A program made the translations under genes and the position numbers. The notes under the pieces are model-generated. The model was not told the DNA's origin. It saw nothing but the letters and a program-made list of their open reading frames with translations, and searched no databases. Below are positions 1 through 9,276 of a DNA stretch of 64,000 bases, piece after piece. This DNA is from Sphingomonas arenae (GTDB lineage Bacteria; Pseudomonadota; Alphaproteobacteria; Sphingomonadales; Sphingomonadaceae), in contig NZ_JAFFJU010000001.1 of NCBI RefSeq assembly GCF_016924655.1, positions 744,001 through 808,000 of the forward strand. The letters are read 5' to 3'. The number at the start of each line of letters is the position of its first letter. The first letter of the stretch is position 1.

Positions 1-576
1 GCGAGCACCGGCATTCTTCAGGTAGACGAGCTGCTCGGAGGCATTGGCGGTGTCGATCCGGCCGAGCAGCTGGCGCACGCGGGCGATGTTGTCGGCGAAG
101 TCCGCGACCACGATGCTGTTCGAGCCCTTGTTCGCGGTGAGGGATCCCTGCGAGCTCACCAAGGGGCGCAATGTCTCCACGACCCCGGCGGCGTCGATGT
201 TGCGAAGGCGGAAGATCTCGGTGACGAACTGGTTTCGGCCCGCGCCACGGCTCGATACGCGCGTGGGCTGGCTCGCTGCTCCCTCGACCGGCTGAATGCG
301 ATAGCCGCCGCTGATCGGGATGGCGACCAGGCCGTTCGCTCGGAGCGTCGACAGAAACACCTCGAAATATTCGCTTCGGCTCAGCGACCGGCGGCTGCTG
401 ACCGAGACTTTCTGGTTCACGCGGCTGTCGACCACCAGGTTCATGCCCGTGACGCGCGCCGCGTCGCTGACGAACGCGCGCACGTCCACGTCGCGCATGT
501 TGATCGAATATTGGGCAGGCAGCGGCGCGGCCACAGCCAGGGCAGCACAGGCAAGGAGGGTACGCGTAAACTTCAT
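1..576 (-). CDS. gspD: Type II secretion system secretin GspD (N-terminal part, runs off the left edge)
   Basis: Outer-membrane secretin of the type II secretion system; only the first 192 codons are in the window. The start at 576 overlaps the gspC stop as ATGA. Residues 1-22 form a signal peptide (basic MKFTR, then an Ala/Leu core). The mature start, YSINMRDVDVRAFV, is the N0 domain typical of GspD, with the VVDSRVNQKVSV strand. The following stretch, RNIDAAGVVETLRPLVS with SIVVADFADNI, is an N1-type ring-building domain. The pore-forming C-domain lies outside the window. Coupling to gspC supports the assignment. Confidence 0.9.
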   Translation of the reverse strand, partial: MKFTRTLLACAALAVAAPLPAQYSINMRDVDVRAFVSDAARVTGMNLVVDSRVNQKVSVSSRRSLSRSEYFEVFLSTLRANGLVAIPISGGYRIQPVEGAASQPTRVSSRGAGRNQFVTEIFRLRNIDAAGVVETLRPLVSSQGSLTANKGSNSIVVADFADNIARVRQLLGRIDTANASEQLVYLKNAGAR

Positions 577-1439
577 CAGGTTCCTGCAAGATTGAAAGCG
601 ACCGGCACGGTCGCAGCGCCCCTTTCCACCGTAAGCGACAGGCGGGCCCCCGGGGTGACCTGCGCCTGGAGCATGCTCGCGTCGGCCACCGACGCCACTC
701 GGCGTCCGTTCACGGCCACGATCACATCCCCACTGCGCAGGCCGGCGGCCTGCATCACTGATTCATCCCCCACCGCGCTGACCAGCAGCCCCGTCACGCG
801 CCCTTGCCGCTGCCGCGGAGCGAGCGCGATCGCCTCCTTGAGCCGGTCGGCATCAAGGGCGCCCGGCGCTCCGACGGCGGCCGTCGCGACGCCCGGCGCG
901 GCTGCCGTTCCCTCAGCCGCGCTGTCCTCCATCGCGAGCTGCAGCCGCTGTCCGCTGCGCTCCAGCACCACTCGGTCGAAGCCCACGTTCACCAGCTTGA
1001 TCCCCGGCGCGACCTGCTCCCCGACCGCGACGCTGACCTGCTCACCATCCGGGCCCGCGATGATCGCCGAACCGGGAAGGCCGCCACTCGCAATGCGCGT
1101 GCCGAACAGGGTGAACCCGCTGGCCTCCTGCGGTACGGCACCCGCCACGGCGGACCCGGTGCCGCCGAACGGGTCGAAGCTCGACAGCAGCGCCGACTGC
1201 GCAGCCGCTGGCAGCACCTGCGGCTTGGGCGGCATCCACTGGCCGATCGGCCCAACGGGCGTGACTAGGGCCAGCAGGACGCGCGCGACCTGCACGCCGA
1301 TCAGGGCGAGCAGAACGGCCTTCAGCCAGAAATATGCATCGCGCGGCAAATGCAGCCGCGCCGGTACAAACCGTCCGATGTCCATAATCCGTTGCAAAGG
1401 CCGAATCCCCACCCGAGCCCTGCAGCTGGCGTTAACCAT
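576..1439 (-). CDS. gspC: Type II secretion system protein GspC
   Basis: Inner-membrane clamp protein linking the T2SS platform to the secretin. It has a short cytoplasmic N-terminus, one membrane segment at about residues 36-60, a periplasmic homology region rich in LFGTRI/GEQVAPGI-type strands, and a C-terminal PDZ-like domain at about residues 210-280 (AAGLRSGDVIVAVNG). At 287 aa it is a normal GspC length. An alternative start at 1385 (MDIGRF) would shorten it by 18 residues and cannot be excluded. It is the first gene of the visible operon and overlaps gspD by ATGA. Confidence 0.88.
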   Translation of the reverse strand: MVNASCRARVGIRPLQRIMDIGRFVPARLHLPRDAYFWLKAVLLALIGVQVARVLLALVTPVGPIGQWMPPKPQVLPAAAQSALLSSFDPFGGTGSAVAGAVPQEASGFTLFGTRIASGGLPGSAIIAGPDGEQVSVAVGEQVAPGIKLVNVGFDRVVLERSGQRLQLAMEDSAAEGTAAAPGVATAAVGAPGALDADRLKEAIALAPRQRQGRVTGLLVSAVGDESVMQAAGLRSGDVIVAVNGRRVASVADASMLQAQVTPGARLSLTVERGAATVPVAFNLAGT

Positions 1440-1665
1440 TTGGCCGTCATGACGCCACGGCTAAATGCCTGATAAGATTCAGCTGGTCCGTGTTTCGGGT
1501 CGGTTCACCGGATGCCGCGAGAACCGGTTTGCGGACAGGGCATCGCAGCTTCGAACTGCAAGGTTTTGTTAAACGGAAGCAAGTTCAGCCGAAGCGAACA
1601 ATAGGAGTGTCAATCGCGATGCACCATGGGCGGCACGCCGCTGTCCACGAGGATTCGGGAAGAAA

Positions 1666-1740
<75 letters not shown>

Positions 1741-1799
1741 ACTGTCTCGAAGGACGCGCGCCTATGGCCGTCCGCCTCCCGCTGTGTCAAGGCAAGAGA

Positions 1800-1973
1800 A
1801 TGACAGACAAGGAGAAAGCCGAGCGGCTCGCCGCCAAGCTGCGCGAGAACCTGCGCAAGCGGAAGGAGCAGGCGCGAGATCTCCGTCATCCCCGCGCAGG
1901 CGGGACTCCAACTCCTGTAGCAGCACCTTGCCATGAAGGCTCAGGAGATGGACTCCCGCCTTCGCGGGAGTGA
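1800..1973 (+). CDS. Small basic/acidic helical protein, C-terminus read from a REP element
   Basis: A 57-codon frame starts ATG at 1800, just beyond the tRNA-Thr. The first 28 residues (MTDKEKAERLAAKLREN and onward) are a highly charged amphipathic helix. This matches a type of short conserved hypothetical protein I associate with sphingomonads. From about residue 29 the codons come from the palindromic repeat at 1885-1973, including the stop codon. The native stop was therefore probably displaced by repeat insertion. No function is known. Confidence 0.5.
   Translation: MTDKEKAERLAAKLRENLRKRKEQARDLRHPRAGGTPTPVAAPCHEGSGDGLPPSRE
1885..1973. repeat. REP-type paired hairpin element
   Basis: Two facing palindromes (CCCGC-GCAG-GCGGG and CTCCCGC-CTTC-GCGGGAG) are separated by about 40 nt. 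The GTCATCCCCGCG and TTCGCGGGAGTGA ends are those of abundant extragenic palindromes in sphingomonad genomes. The element also supplies the 3' end of the small ORF at 1800-1973. Confidence 0.65.
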
Positions 1974-1976
1974 AGG

Positions 1977-2135
1977 TTACGGCAAGTAGTGACTGATCGA
2001 CGCCACTGCCGACGTGCCCGCATCATAGCCGGCATGGAATAGCCTGTGCGGTCCCCACACCACCAGCAGCGTCAGCATCGACCCCGCCGCCATCCACATC
2101 AGCGGCTTAGCGGAGCGCACTGCTTTTCGAGCCAT
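1977..2135 (-). CDS. Small single-pass membrane protein
   Basis: A 52-aa frame starts ATG at 2135, preceded by a purine-rich AGGGGAAGAG stretch that can act as ribosome binding site. It overlaps the 3' end of the aminopeptidase P gene by 37 nt in another frame, suggesting translational coupling. It has a basic N-terminus (MARKAVRSAK), one hydrophobic segment (WMAAGSMLTLLVVW) and a short polar tail. No family is recognised. Confidence 0.5.
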   Translation of the reverse strand: MARKAVRSAKPLMWMAAGSMLTLLVVWGPHRLFHAGYDAGTSAVASISHYLP

Positions 2136-3898
2136 TGTCTCTCTTCCCCTCCCAAGGTCGGTCCGATCTTTTCCAGCACCAGCGAGTGATAGGCGTTCAG
2201 CCAATCGAGCTCGCAGTCAGACAACATCTCCACCGCAACGAGACGCCGGTCGATTGGCGCGAAGGTCAGCGTCTCGAAGCCCAGCATCTCCTTCTCCGCG
2301 CCCGCGATCTCGACCGGCACCACCAGCACCAGGTTCTCGATCCGGATGCCATACTCGCCCGTCTTGTAGTAGCCCGGCTCGTTCGACAGGATCATGCCCG
2401 GCTGCAGCGGCTCGTCGGCCCCGGCATAGGCGCCGCCCATCGGCGAGATCCGCTGCGGCCCCTCGTGCACCGACAGGAAGCTGCCGACCCCGTGTCCGGT
2501 GCCGTGGGCGTAATCCAGTCCCGCGTCCCACAACGGTCGCCGCGCGAAGCTGTCCAGCTGACCGCCCCGCGTTCCCTTGGGAAACACGGCCGTGGCGATG
2601 GCGATATGGCCCTGCAGCACCCGCGTGAACCGGTCACGCATTTCCGCCGTCGGCTCGCCCACTGCTACCGTGCGAGTGATGTCGGTGGTGCCGTCCTGAT
2701 ACTGGCCACCCGAATCGATGAGGTAGAGCGAACCGGGCTCAAGCTTGCGGTTGGTCTTCTCGCTCGAGCGATAGTGGACGATGGCCCCGTTCGGGCCAGC
2801 GCCGGAAATGCTGTCGAAGCTCAGGTCGCGTAGCTCCGGATTCTCCCGCCGAAGCGCCTCCAGCCGGTCGGATGCGGTCAGCTCGTCGAGCTCGCCGGAC
2901 GGAGCCTCCTCCTCCACCCACTTGAGGAAGCGCGCCATCACCGCCCCGTCGCGGGTCTGGGCGGCACGCTGGCCGCCGAGCTCCGCCTCGTTCTTGATGG
3001 CGCGCGGCAGCACGGTGGGATCGCGCACCGCCACTACCTTCGCCCCGGCATTCTCCAGCGCCTCGAAGATCGCCGCGACCGACCGCTCCGGATCGACCGC
3101 GACCGTCTTGCCGCCGAGCTCCGAGAGCGCGTGCTCGAACGCCGCCCGCTCGTGCAGCCGCACGCCGTTGCCGAGGTGCTGGCGAAGCTCGGGCGTCACC
3201 TTCTCGCCCGCGACGAACAGGTCCGCAGTCCCGTCCGCATGCACCAGCGCATAGGCCAGCGCGACGGGCGTGTGGCTGACGTCCGTGCCGCGCACGTTGA
3301 ACGTCCAGGCAATCGAATCCAGCGCCGCCAGTACCGCCGCGTCGGCCTTCTGTTCGGATAGCCAGTCGGCGATCGTCTGCCGCTTGTCCGCGCTGCTCCT
3401 GCCCGCCAGCCGCTCCGGCTGAACCACCAGTGCCGCCTTGGACGCCTCAGGGCGATCGCTCCACACCCGGTCGATCGGATTGTCGCGCACCGGCACCAGG
3501 GTCGCGCCCCTCGCAGCCAGCGTCTCGGTGGCCTGCTTCACCCAGTCGCGCCGATGCAGCCACGGATCATACCCGATCCGCGCCCCCTCCGGTGCATGTT
3601 CCTTCAGCCACGATGCGATGCTCGTTTCCGGCACCGACTGGTAGCTCCAGTGCTCCCCGTCGACTTGGCTCCTCACCTGCAAGGTGTAGCGCCCGTCGGT
3701 GAAGATCGCCGCTTCCTCCGGCAGCACCACGGCCGATCCTGCCGAGCCCTCGAACCCGGTCAGCCAGGCCAGCCGCTGGGCATAGCTGCCGACATATTCG
3801 CTCATATGCTCGTCGGTGAGCGGCACGACGAAACCGTCCAGCTGATCGGCTTTGAGCTGTTCACGGAGGGCGGCGAGGCGGTCGGCGTAGGTGGACAT
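2099..3898 (-). CDS. pepP: Xaa-Pro aminopeptidase (aminopeptidase P, M24B family)
   Basis: A cytosolic metallopeptidase that releases N-terminal residues preceding proline. At 599 aa it is the long form, with two N-terminal creatinase-like domains (about residues 1-300) and a C-terminal pita-bread catalytic domain (about 310-530). The five dinuclear-metal ligands expected in M24 are visible: D395 in LIDSGG, D406 in TTDITR, H469 in GTGHGVG, E507 in SNEPGY and E521 in IRIENL. It is divergent from the oligopeptidase gene with 56-62 bp between starts, so both peptide-degrading genes likely share a bidirectional promoter. Confidence 0.95.
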   Translation of the reverse strand: MSTYADRLAALREQLKADQLDGFVVPLTDEHMSEYVGSYAQRLAWLTGFEGSAGSAVVLPEEAAIFTDGRYTLQVRSQVDGEHWSYQSVPETSIASWLKEHAPEGARIGYDPWLHRRDWVKQATETLAARGATLVPVRDNPIDRVWSDRPEASKAALVVQPERLAGRSSADKRQTIADWLSEQKADAAVLAALDSIAWTFNVRGTDVSHTPVALAYALVHADGTADLFVAGEKVTPELRQHLGNGVRLHERAAFEHALSELGGKTVAVDPERSVAAIFEALENAGAKVVAVRDPTVLPRAIKNEAELGGQRAAQTRDGAVMARFLKWVEEEAPSGELDELTASDRLEALRRENPELRDLSFDSISGAGPNGAIVHYRSSEKTNRKLEPGSLYLIDSGGQYQDGTTDITRTVAVGEPTAEMRDRFTRVLQGHIAIATAVFPKGTRGGQLDSFARRPLWDAGLDYAHGTGHGVGSFLSVHEGPQRISPMGGAYAGADEPLQPGMILSNEPGYYKTGEYGIRIENLVLVVPVEIAGAEKEMLGFETLTFAPIDRRLVAVEMLSDCELDWLNAYHSLVLEKIGPTLGGEERQWLEKQCAPLSR

Positions 3899-3954
3899 GG
3901 CCGCCCCTTAACCCGCTTTTCGGCTGGACGCACGGCCCCCGCTTTGCTTGGACC

Positions 3955-6024
3955 GTGCGTATGAGCAGCCTCCCCCCGCCGCCACGCGCCGAGCAGCGCC
4001 CGCACAGCTTCGAACGTCACGGGGTCACGATCGAGGATCCCTACTCCTGGCTGCGCGATCCCGGCTATCCCGAGGTGAAGAACGAGGAGGTGCTCGCCTA
4101 CCTCAAGGCCGAGAATGCCTATTTCGAGGCGTGGAAGGCGCCGCACGCGGACCTCATCGAAACCCTGTTCCAGGAGATGAAGGGCCGAATGAAGGAGGAC
4201 GATTGCTCAGTCCCGGTGAAGGACGGCGACTGGCTCACCTGGTGGGCATTCCAACCCGGTGCCCAGTACCGTCAGTGGTTTCGCCGCAAGTTCATGGGCG
4301 GGCCCGATGAGCTGATTTTCGATGAACCGGCGGAAGCTGCGGGGCGCGACTACTTCAAGCTTGGCGCGCTCGCCATCAGCCCTGACGGCCGCCTCGCCGC
4401 CACCATGGTCGACGACGATGGCTCCGAGCGCTTCAAGCTCCGCATCCGCGACCTCGCGACCGGCGAGGACCTCGAAACGGTCACTGAGGTGGGCATCGGC
4501 CACCCGGTCTGGAGCAGCGACTCTGCCGCGGTCGTCTTCAACGAGGTCAACGAACATTGGCGCAGCTACCGCGCCCGGCTGCACCGCATCGGCGCCCCGG
4601 CCGACGAGACGGTCACCCTTTACGAGGAAACGAAGGACCTCGGCTTCTCCGTGGGCATCGGCCGCAGCCAGGACCGGAGCCTCATTTTCATCGCGACTGG
4701 CGACAACACGACGAGCGAGGTGCGGTTCGTCCCGGCCGATCGCCCGGATGCCGAACCTGTCCTCATGTCTCCGCGCCGCAAGGGTCGCCAATACGAGGTC
4801 GATGCCGCGCACGGAAAGCTGTGGATCCTCACAAACGACGAGCACGTCAACTTTCGGCTTGCGTCTGCCAGCCCTGACGCGCCGGCCGAGTGGACCACGG
4901 TCATTCCCGGTTCCGACCGAATCTACCTGCGCGGGGTCACGGCTTTTCGGGACCATTTGGCGCTGACCACCCGGGTGGATGGCCTCGATCAGCTGATCCT
5001 GCGCGACTACGCCACCGGCGAGGAACGCCGCATTCCCTTCGCGGAGGCGAGCTACTCGGCGGGCTTCGGCAGCAACCCGGAGTTCGCGCCAGGGGCCTAC
5101 CGCGTCGGCTACAGCTCGATGGTCACGCCCGCGACCGTCTACGACTACCATCCGGGGCGTGATGAACTCGAGGTGCGCAAGGTCCAGGAGATACCGTCCG
5201 GCTACGACCTGTCACTCTATACGACCGAGCGCCTCATGCTGCCCGCTCGTGACGGCCAGCGCATCCCCGTCTCGGTGGTGTACAAGAAGGGCTTCGAGAA
5301 GAACGGCGATGGCCCGCTCTTCCTCTATGCCTACGGGGCCTACGGTTATGCCATACCACCGGGCTTCTCGACGTCGCGGCTCAGCCTCCTCGACCGCGGC
5401 TTCGCCTATGCGATCGCCCACATCCGCGGTGGGGATGACCTTGGCTACCAGTGGTTCCTGGATGGCAAGCTGACCAAGCGCACCAACACGTTCAACGACT
5501 TCGTGGACGCCGCGAAGGGCCTTGTGGAAGAGGGCTTCGCCAGGCCCGGCCGGATCGCCATTCAGGGCGGCTCGGCCGGTGGCGAGCTGATGGGTGTGGT
5601 TGCCAACACCGATCCGGAGCTGTGGGGCGCCGTGATCGCGGATGTGCCCTTCGTGGATGTGCTCAACACCATGCTCGACGAGACGCTGCCGCTCACCCCC
5701 GGCGAGTGGCCGGAGTGGGGGAATCCGATCAGCGACAAGGCGGCGTTCGAGCTCATCCGCTCCTACTCGCCCTATGACAATGTCCGGGCGCAAGACTATC
5801 CGCCGATGCTGATCACGGGCGGTCTCACGGACCCGCGGGTGACGTATTGGGAGCCGGCGAAGTGGGCCGCGAAGCTGCGGGACACCAAGACGGACGGCAA
5901 CCTGCTGCTGCTCAAGATCAACATGGGCGCAGGGCATGGCGGCAAGTCCGGACGGTGGGAATCGCTGCGAGAAATCGCGGAAAGCTACGCTTTCGTGCTG
6001 ACCCAGCTGGGGGTCGAGCAATGA
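3955..6024 (+). CDS. ptrB: Oligopeptidase B (prolyl oligopeptidase family S9A)
   Basis: A serine peptidase cleaving short peptides after basic residues. It has an N-terminal beta-propeller (about residues 60-400) whose early GRMKEDDCSVPVKDG motif is diagnostic of oligopeptidase B rather than prolyl endopeptidase, followed by an alpha/beta-hydrolase domain. Counting from GTG 3955, the catalytic triad is S540 in GGSAGG, D626 in GGLTDPRV and H661 in GAGHGGK. ATG at 3961 is an equally good start and sits very close to the probable promoter. The stop overlaps the next gene as ATGA. No signal peptide, so cytosolic. Confidence 0.93.
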   Translation: MRMSSLPPPPRAEQRPHSFERHGVTIEDPYSWLRDPGYPEVKNEEVLAYLKAENAYFEAWKAPHADLIETLFQEMKGRMKEDDCSVPVKDGDWLTWWAFQPGAQYRQWFRRKFMGGPDELIFDEPAEAAGRDYFKLGALAISPDGRLAATMVDDDGSERFKLRIRDLATGEDLETVTEVGIGHPVWSSDSAAVVFNEVNEHWRSYRARLHRIGAPADETVTLYEETKDLGFSVGIGRSQDRSLIFIATGDNTTSEVRFVPADRPDAEPVLMSPRRKGRQYEVDAAHGKLWILTNDEHVNFRLASASPDAPAEWTTVIPGSDRIYLRGVTAFRDHLALTTRVDGLDQLILRDYATGEERRIPFAEASYSAGFGSNPEFAPGAYRVGYSSMVTPATVYDYHPGRDELEVRKVQEIPSGYDLSLYTTERLMLPARDGQRIPVSVVYKKGFEKNGDGPLFLYAYGAYGYAIPPGFSTSRLSLLDRGFAYAIAHIRGGDDLGYQWFLDGKLTKRTNTFNDFVDAAKGLVEEGFARPGRIAIQGGSAGGELMGVVANTDPELWGAVIADVPFVDVLNTMLDETLPLTPGEWPEWGNPISDKAAFELIRSYSPYDNVRAQDYPPMLITGGLTDPRVTYWEPAKWAAKLRDTKTDGNLLLLKINMGAGHGGKSGRWESLREIAESYAFVLTQLGVEQ

Positions 6025-7409
6025 AGTGGGCGGCGGCGCTGGTCGCTGGAGTGGCCCTCGGGGCCTGTCCGGCGAAAGCGGTGGATCCCGTCGCTTCGGT
6101 CCATGTGGTGCGGGATGGGGAGCGGTGGACGGCGGATTACCGGTTCCACCGACAAGCGCCTGTCTGGGTGCTGGCAGTGTCGCCGCTGACGCGGGTCAAA
6201 CCGCGGAGTTTCCGGCCGGAAAGCTGGGTCGTCGAGACCCCAGGGGTGCGCCTGGAACGGCATGGCTGGTACGACGTGCTGGTGGCCGACAAAGGCGCGA
6301 TGCCGAGCAGAGTTCGCGTGAGTTTTCGGCCATTTACCGAGGATATCGAGACTGCCGCCGACCCGGCGCTGGGGTTCACCGACGGGTCGGTGGCGCTGTA
6401 CAGCGTGCAGTGGAAAGTGCTGCCTGCGCGGTCCATCGAGCAGGTGAAGGCCTACCCCCTCGACGTGGCCTTCGTGCCGGAGTCGGGAGCCCCCACCAGC
6501 GTCACGTTGAGTGACAAAAACCGGCCTGTTTTGTTCGATGGAAAGCGCGTTCGCGCCGCGAAACTGACCGGAGATCGCGAAACTTACGTCCTATTTGGCC
6601 CGGCAACGCCGGTGGAGACGCCGGCGCTGGAAACGATCCTCGATCCGCAGCTGCCCGGCTGGTTCAAGAACTACGCGCTGGCCCAGCTGCCCCCCATTTT
6701 GGATCGCTACACCAAGCTGCTGGGCCCGAAGCCGGACGGCAAGCCGACGCTGATGGTCAGCTGGAACGGTCCGACCAAGGGCCGCGCGAGCTTCAGCGGG
6801 AGCGTGCTGCCTGGACAGATGGTGATGACCCTGGAGGGTGAGGGCGTGGTTTCCGACAACCCGAAGCTGCGCGACATGGCGCGCTGGTTCGTGGCGCACG
6901 AGGGCGCGCATTTCTGGTTGGGGCAACAGGTGATCTACTCCGACGTCAAGGAGACGTGGATCACCGAAGGCGGAGCGGACCTGCTGGGCTATCGGACGGT
7001 CGCGGCGCTGGACCCCAAGTTCGACGTTCGGGCAGCGCAGCAGAAGAGCCTGGACGATTGCATCGCGTCGTCGCGAAAGGGACCGGTGGCGACGGCGATC
7101 GAGCGGCAGGATCCCAAGGCCTATTACAATTGCGGCGCAGTCTTCGGACTGGTGGCGGAAAAGGCCTGGGGCGGCGACTTCGCGGCTTTCGTACGGGAAC
7201 TGATTGCCCGCAACCGCGCCGACCGGACGGTGAGCCGGACCGAGTGGCTCGACCTGCTCGACAGCCGGGCGCCGGGCAAGCGCCTGCCCCAGCATATCGG
7301 CTTCCTGCTCGACAATCCCGTCCTCAATGCCCAGCCGTGGGTCGCGCTGCTGGAGGCCGGAGGCATCCGCTTTCGGCTGCGGACCGACGGCACGCCGGAG
7401 CTGCTATGA
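6021..7409 (+). CDS. Secreted M1-like (gluzincin) metallopeptidase homologue
   Basis: 462 aa with a signal peptide (MKWAAALVAGVALGACPAKA). The N-terminal half is beta-rich, resembling the M1 N-terminal saddle. The catalytic half carries H293-E-G-A-H297 followed by E316 in WITEGGAD. That is exactly HExxH-x18-E, the zinc-binding signature of M1 aminopeptidases. The exopeptidase GAMEN motif is not obvious; the position is occupied by a GRASFSGSVLPGQ stretch, so aminopeptidase activity is uncertain. It is translationally coupled (ATGA) to oligopeptidase B and to the thioesterase. A Cys in the signal region (GAC) is not in a clear lipobox. Confidence 0.75.
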   Translation: MKWAAALVAGVALGACPAKAVDPVASVHVVRDGERWTADYRFHRQAPVWVLAVSPLTRVKPRSFRPESWVVETPGVRLERHGWYDVLVADKGAMPSRVRVSFRPFTEDIETAADPALGFTDGSVALYSVQWKVLPARSIEQVKAYPLDVAFVPESGAPTSVTLSDKNRPVLFDGKRVRAAKLTGDRETYVLFGPATPVETPALETILDPQLPGWFKNYALAQLPPILDRYTKLLGPKPDGKPTLMVSWNGPTKGRASFSGSVLPGQMVMTLEGEGVVSDNPKLRDMARWFVAHEGAHFWLGQQVIYSDVKETWITEGGADLLGYRTVAALDPKFDVRAAQQKSLDDCIASSRKGPVATAIERQDPKAYYNCGAVFGLVAEKAWGGDFAAFVRELIARNRADRTVSRTEWLDLLDSRAPGKRLPQHIGFLLDNPVLNAQPWVALLEAGGIRFRLRTDGTPELL

Positions 7410-7807
7410 ACCCCGTCTTCGAACTTGAGCTGACCGCCAGGCCCGAGCACATCGACGAGCTCGGCCACGTCAACAATGCCGTCTGGGTCCAGTGGATCCA
7501 GCAGGTGGCGCTGGCGCACTGGTACAGCCTGGCCGACCCGGCGCACCAGGAGGCCTATTTCTGGGTCATCGTCCGGCACGAGATCGATTACCTGCGGCCC
7601 GCGTTCGAAGGGGACGTGGTGACCGGCCGGACCTGGGTCGGCGAAGCGCCGAAGGGCGCCCGTTTCGACAGGCACATGGAGTTCCTCGGCCGGGACGGCA
7701 AGATCTGCGTGCGGGCCAGGACCCAGTGGGCGATCATCGACAAGGCGAGCGGCCGGCCGATCCGCGTGCCGCCGGAGGTGGTGGCGCCGTTCCTGGCACG
7801 GGAGTAA
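7406..7807 (+). CDS. Acyl-CoA thioesterase (4HBT, hot-dog fold)
   Basis: 133 aa, standard length for a single hot-dog domain. The motif DELGHVNNAVWVQWIQQ near residue 15 is the hallmark of YbgC/4-hydroxybenzoyl-CoA-like thioesterases, with the H-N-N-x3-Y/W signature. It likely hydrolyses a small or medium acyl-CoA; the substrate cannot be read from sequence. It overlaps the preceding peptidase by ATGA and lies 9 bp upstream of the isomerase gene, consistent with one transcript. Confidence 0.85.
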   Translation: MNPVFELELTARPEHIDELGHVNNAVWVQWIQQVALAHWYSLADPAHQEAYFWVIVRHEIDYLRPAFEGDVVTGRTWVGEAPKGARFDRHMEFLGRDGKICVRARTQWAIIDKASGRPIRVPPEVVAPFLARE

Positions 7808-7816
7808 GGTCCGGGC

Positions 7817-8464
7817 ATGAGCAGGCCGGTCCTCCACGACTATTTCCGCTCCTCCGCCGCCTACCGCGTGCGGATCGCGCTCAACCTGAAAGGCGTGGAG
7901 CATGAACGCCGCCCGGTGAACCTGCTGGAGGGCGCGCAGCGGTCCCCGGAATATCACGCGCTGAACCCGCAAGGGCTGGTGCCGATGCTGGAGATCGACG
8001 GGCACCGGCTGACCCAGTCGCTGAGCATCATCGTCTACCTGGACCAGCGCTTTCCCGAGCCGCCGCTGGTGCCGCGCGATCCCGCCGATGGCGCGCATGT
8101 CCGCAGCCTGGCCCTGGCGATCGCCTGCGACATCCACCCGCTGAACAACCTCAGGGTGCTGAGCTACCTGCGGCACGAGATGGACCAGTCGCAGGAAGCC
8201 CGGGACAGCTGGTACCGCCACTGGGTGATCGAGGGACTGACCGCGCTGGAGGCAATGGCTTCACCCCGCGCCAGCCGGTTCCTGTTCGGGGACGAGCCCA
8301 GCCTCGCGGACGTCTGCCTGGTGCCGCAGATGTTCAACGCGCGGCGCTTCCACGTGCCGCTGGAGCCCTACCCCACTCTCGTCCGCGCCGACGAGGCCGC
8401 GCAGAAACTGCCGGCCTTCGCCGCCGCCCATCCCGACCGCATTGCCGAGGAGCTTGGTCTATGA
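7817..8464 (+). CDS. maiA: Maleylacetoacetate isomerase (zeta-class GST)
   Basis: 215 aa. It has a thioredoxin-like N-terminal domain with the zeta motif FRSSAAYRVRIALNLKG and a helical C-terminal domain containing LADVCLVPQMFNARRF. Zeta GSTs isomerise maleylacetoacetate to fumarylacetoacetate in tyrosine/homogentisate degradation using glutathione. The usual Cys in SSxCxxR is Ala/Tyr here, which is common in alphaproteobacterial members. No other homogentisate gene is next to it, so a different maleyl-type substrate remains possible. It overlaps the aldolase start by ATGA. Confidence 0.88.
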   Translation: MSRPVLHDYFRSSAAYRVRIALNLKGVEHERRPVNLLEGAQRSPEYHALNPQGLVPMLEIDGHRLTQSLSIIVYLDQRFPEPPLVPRDPADGAHVRSLALAIACDIHPLNNLRVLSYLRHEMDQSQEARDSWYRHWVIEGLTALEAMASPRASRFLFGDEPSLADVCLVPQMFNARRFHVPLEPYPTLVRADEAAQKLPAFAAAHPDRIAEELGL

Positions 8465-9276
8465 ACCGCGTCGACACGATCACCGCCGGCATGGAGAAGG
8501 TCCGTGCCCTTCAGTCCGTCGAAATCCCGAGCCTGGAGGGCAAGGTCAGCGACGAGGAGTGGAAGCTGCGGATCGACCTCGCGGCGGCCTATCGCCTGGT
8601 GGCGCACCATGGCTGGGACGACCTCATCTTCACGCACATGTCGGTGCGCATCCCGGGGCCGGAGCACCACTTCCTCTTGAACCCCTACAATCTGATGTTC
8701 GAGGAAGTGACCGCGTCGAGCCTGATCAAGGTCGACATCCACGGCAATCCCGTCGAGCCGACGCCGTTCATCACCAACCCGGCCGGCTTCACCATCCATA
8801 GCGCGGTGCACATGGCGCGCGAGGATGCCCATGCCGTCATCCACCTGCACACGCCCCATGGGCAGGCGGTCGCCGCGCATGAGGAGGGCCTGCTGCCGCT
8901 GACGCAAACCGCGATGCTGATCCGCGGCGACCTGTCGTTCCACGATTATGAGGGCGTCGCGACGGACCTGGAGGAGCGCGAGCGGATCGTCGCGGACCTT
9001 GGCACCAAGAATGCCATGCTGCTGCGCAACCATGGCACGCTGACCGTGGGTACCACGGTCGGCGAGGCGTTCATCCGCATGTATTTCCTGGAGCGCGCCT
9101 GCGAGGCGCAGATCTATGCGCTGTCGGCCGGCGACAAGGTCAACAACCCGCCCCAGGGCACGCCGGAAGTGGCGGCCCAGCAGGGCGCGGCGGGACTGAA
9201 GGTTGCGGCGCAGCTGCTGGCGTGGCCGGCGCTGCTGCGGAAGGCTTATCGGCTGGACCCGGGGTTTGCGAGTTAG
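8461..9276 (+). CDS. Class II aldolase/adducin family protein
   Basis: 271 aa. It belongs to the araD/fucA-like zinc-dependent family. Visible motifs are TSVRIPG-type HMSVRIPGPEHHFL, the GFTIHSAVHMAREDAH region, zinc-ligand His residues in VIHLHTPHG, and LRNHGTLTVG carrying the third His. The long adducin-like form (271 aa) is common in proteobacteria and its substrate is mostly unknown. It is the last gene of the five-gene overlapped chain starting with oligopeptidase B. Confidence 0.88.
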   Translation: MNRVDTITAGMEKVRALQSVEIPSLEGKVSDEEWKLRIDLAAAYRLVAHHGWDDLIFTHMSVRIPGPEHHFLLNPYNLMFEEVTASSLIKVDIHGNPVEPTPFITNPAGFTIHSAVHMAREDAHAVIHLHTPHGQAVAAHEEGLLPLTQTAMLIRGDLSFHDYEGVATDLEERERIVADLGTKNAMLLRNHGTLTVGTTVGEAFIRMYFLERACEAQIYALSAGDKVNNPPQGTPEVAAQQGAAGLKVAAQLLAWPALLRKAYRLDPGFAS

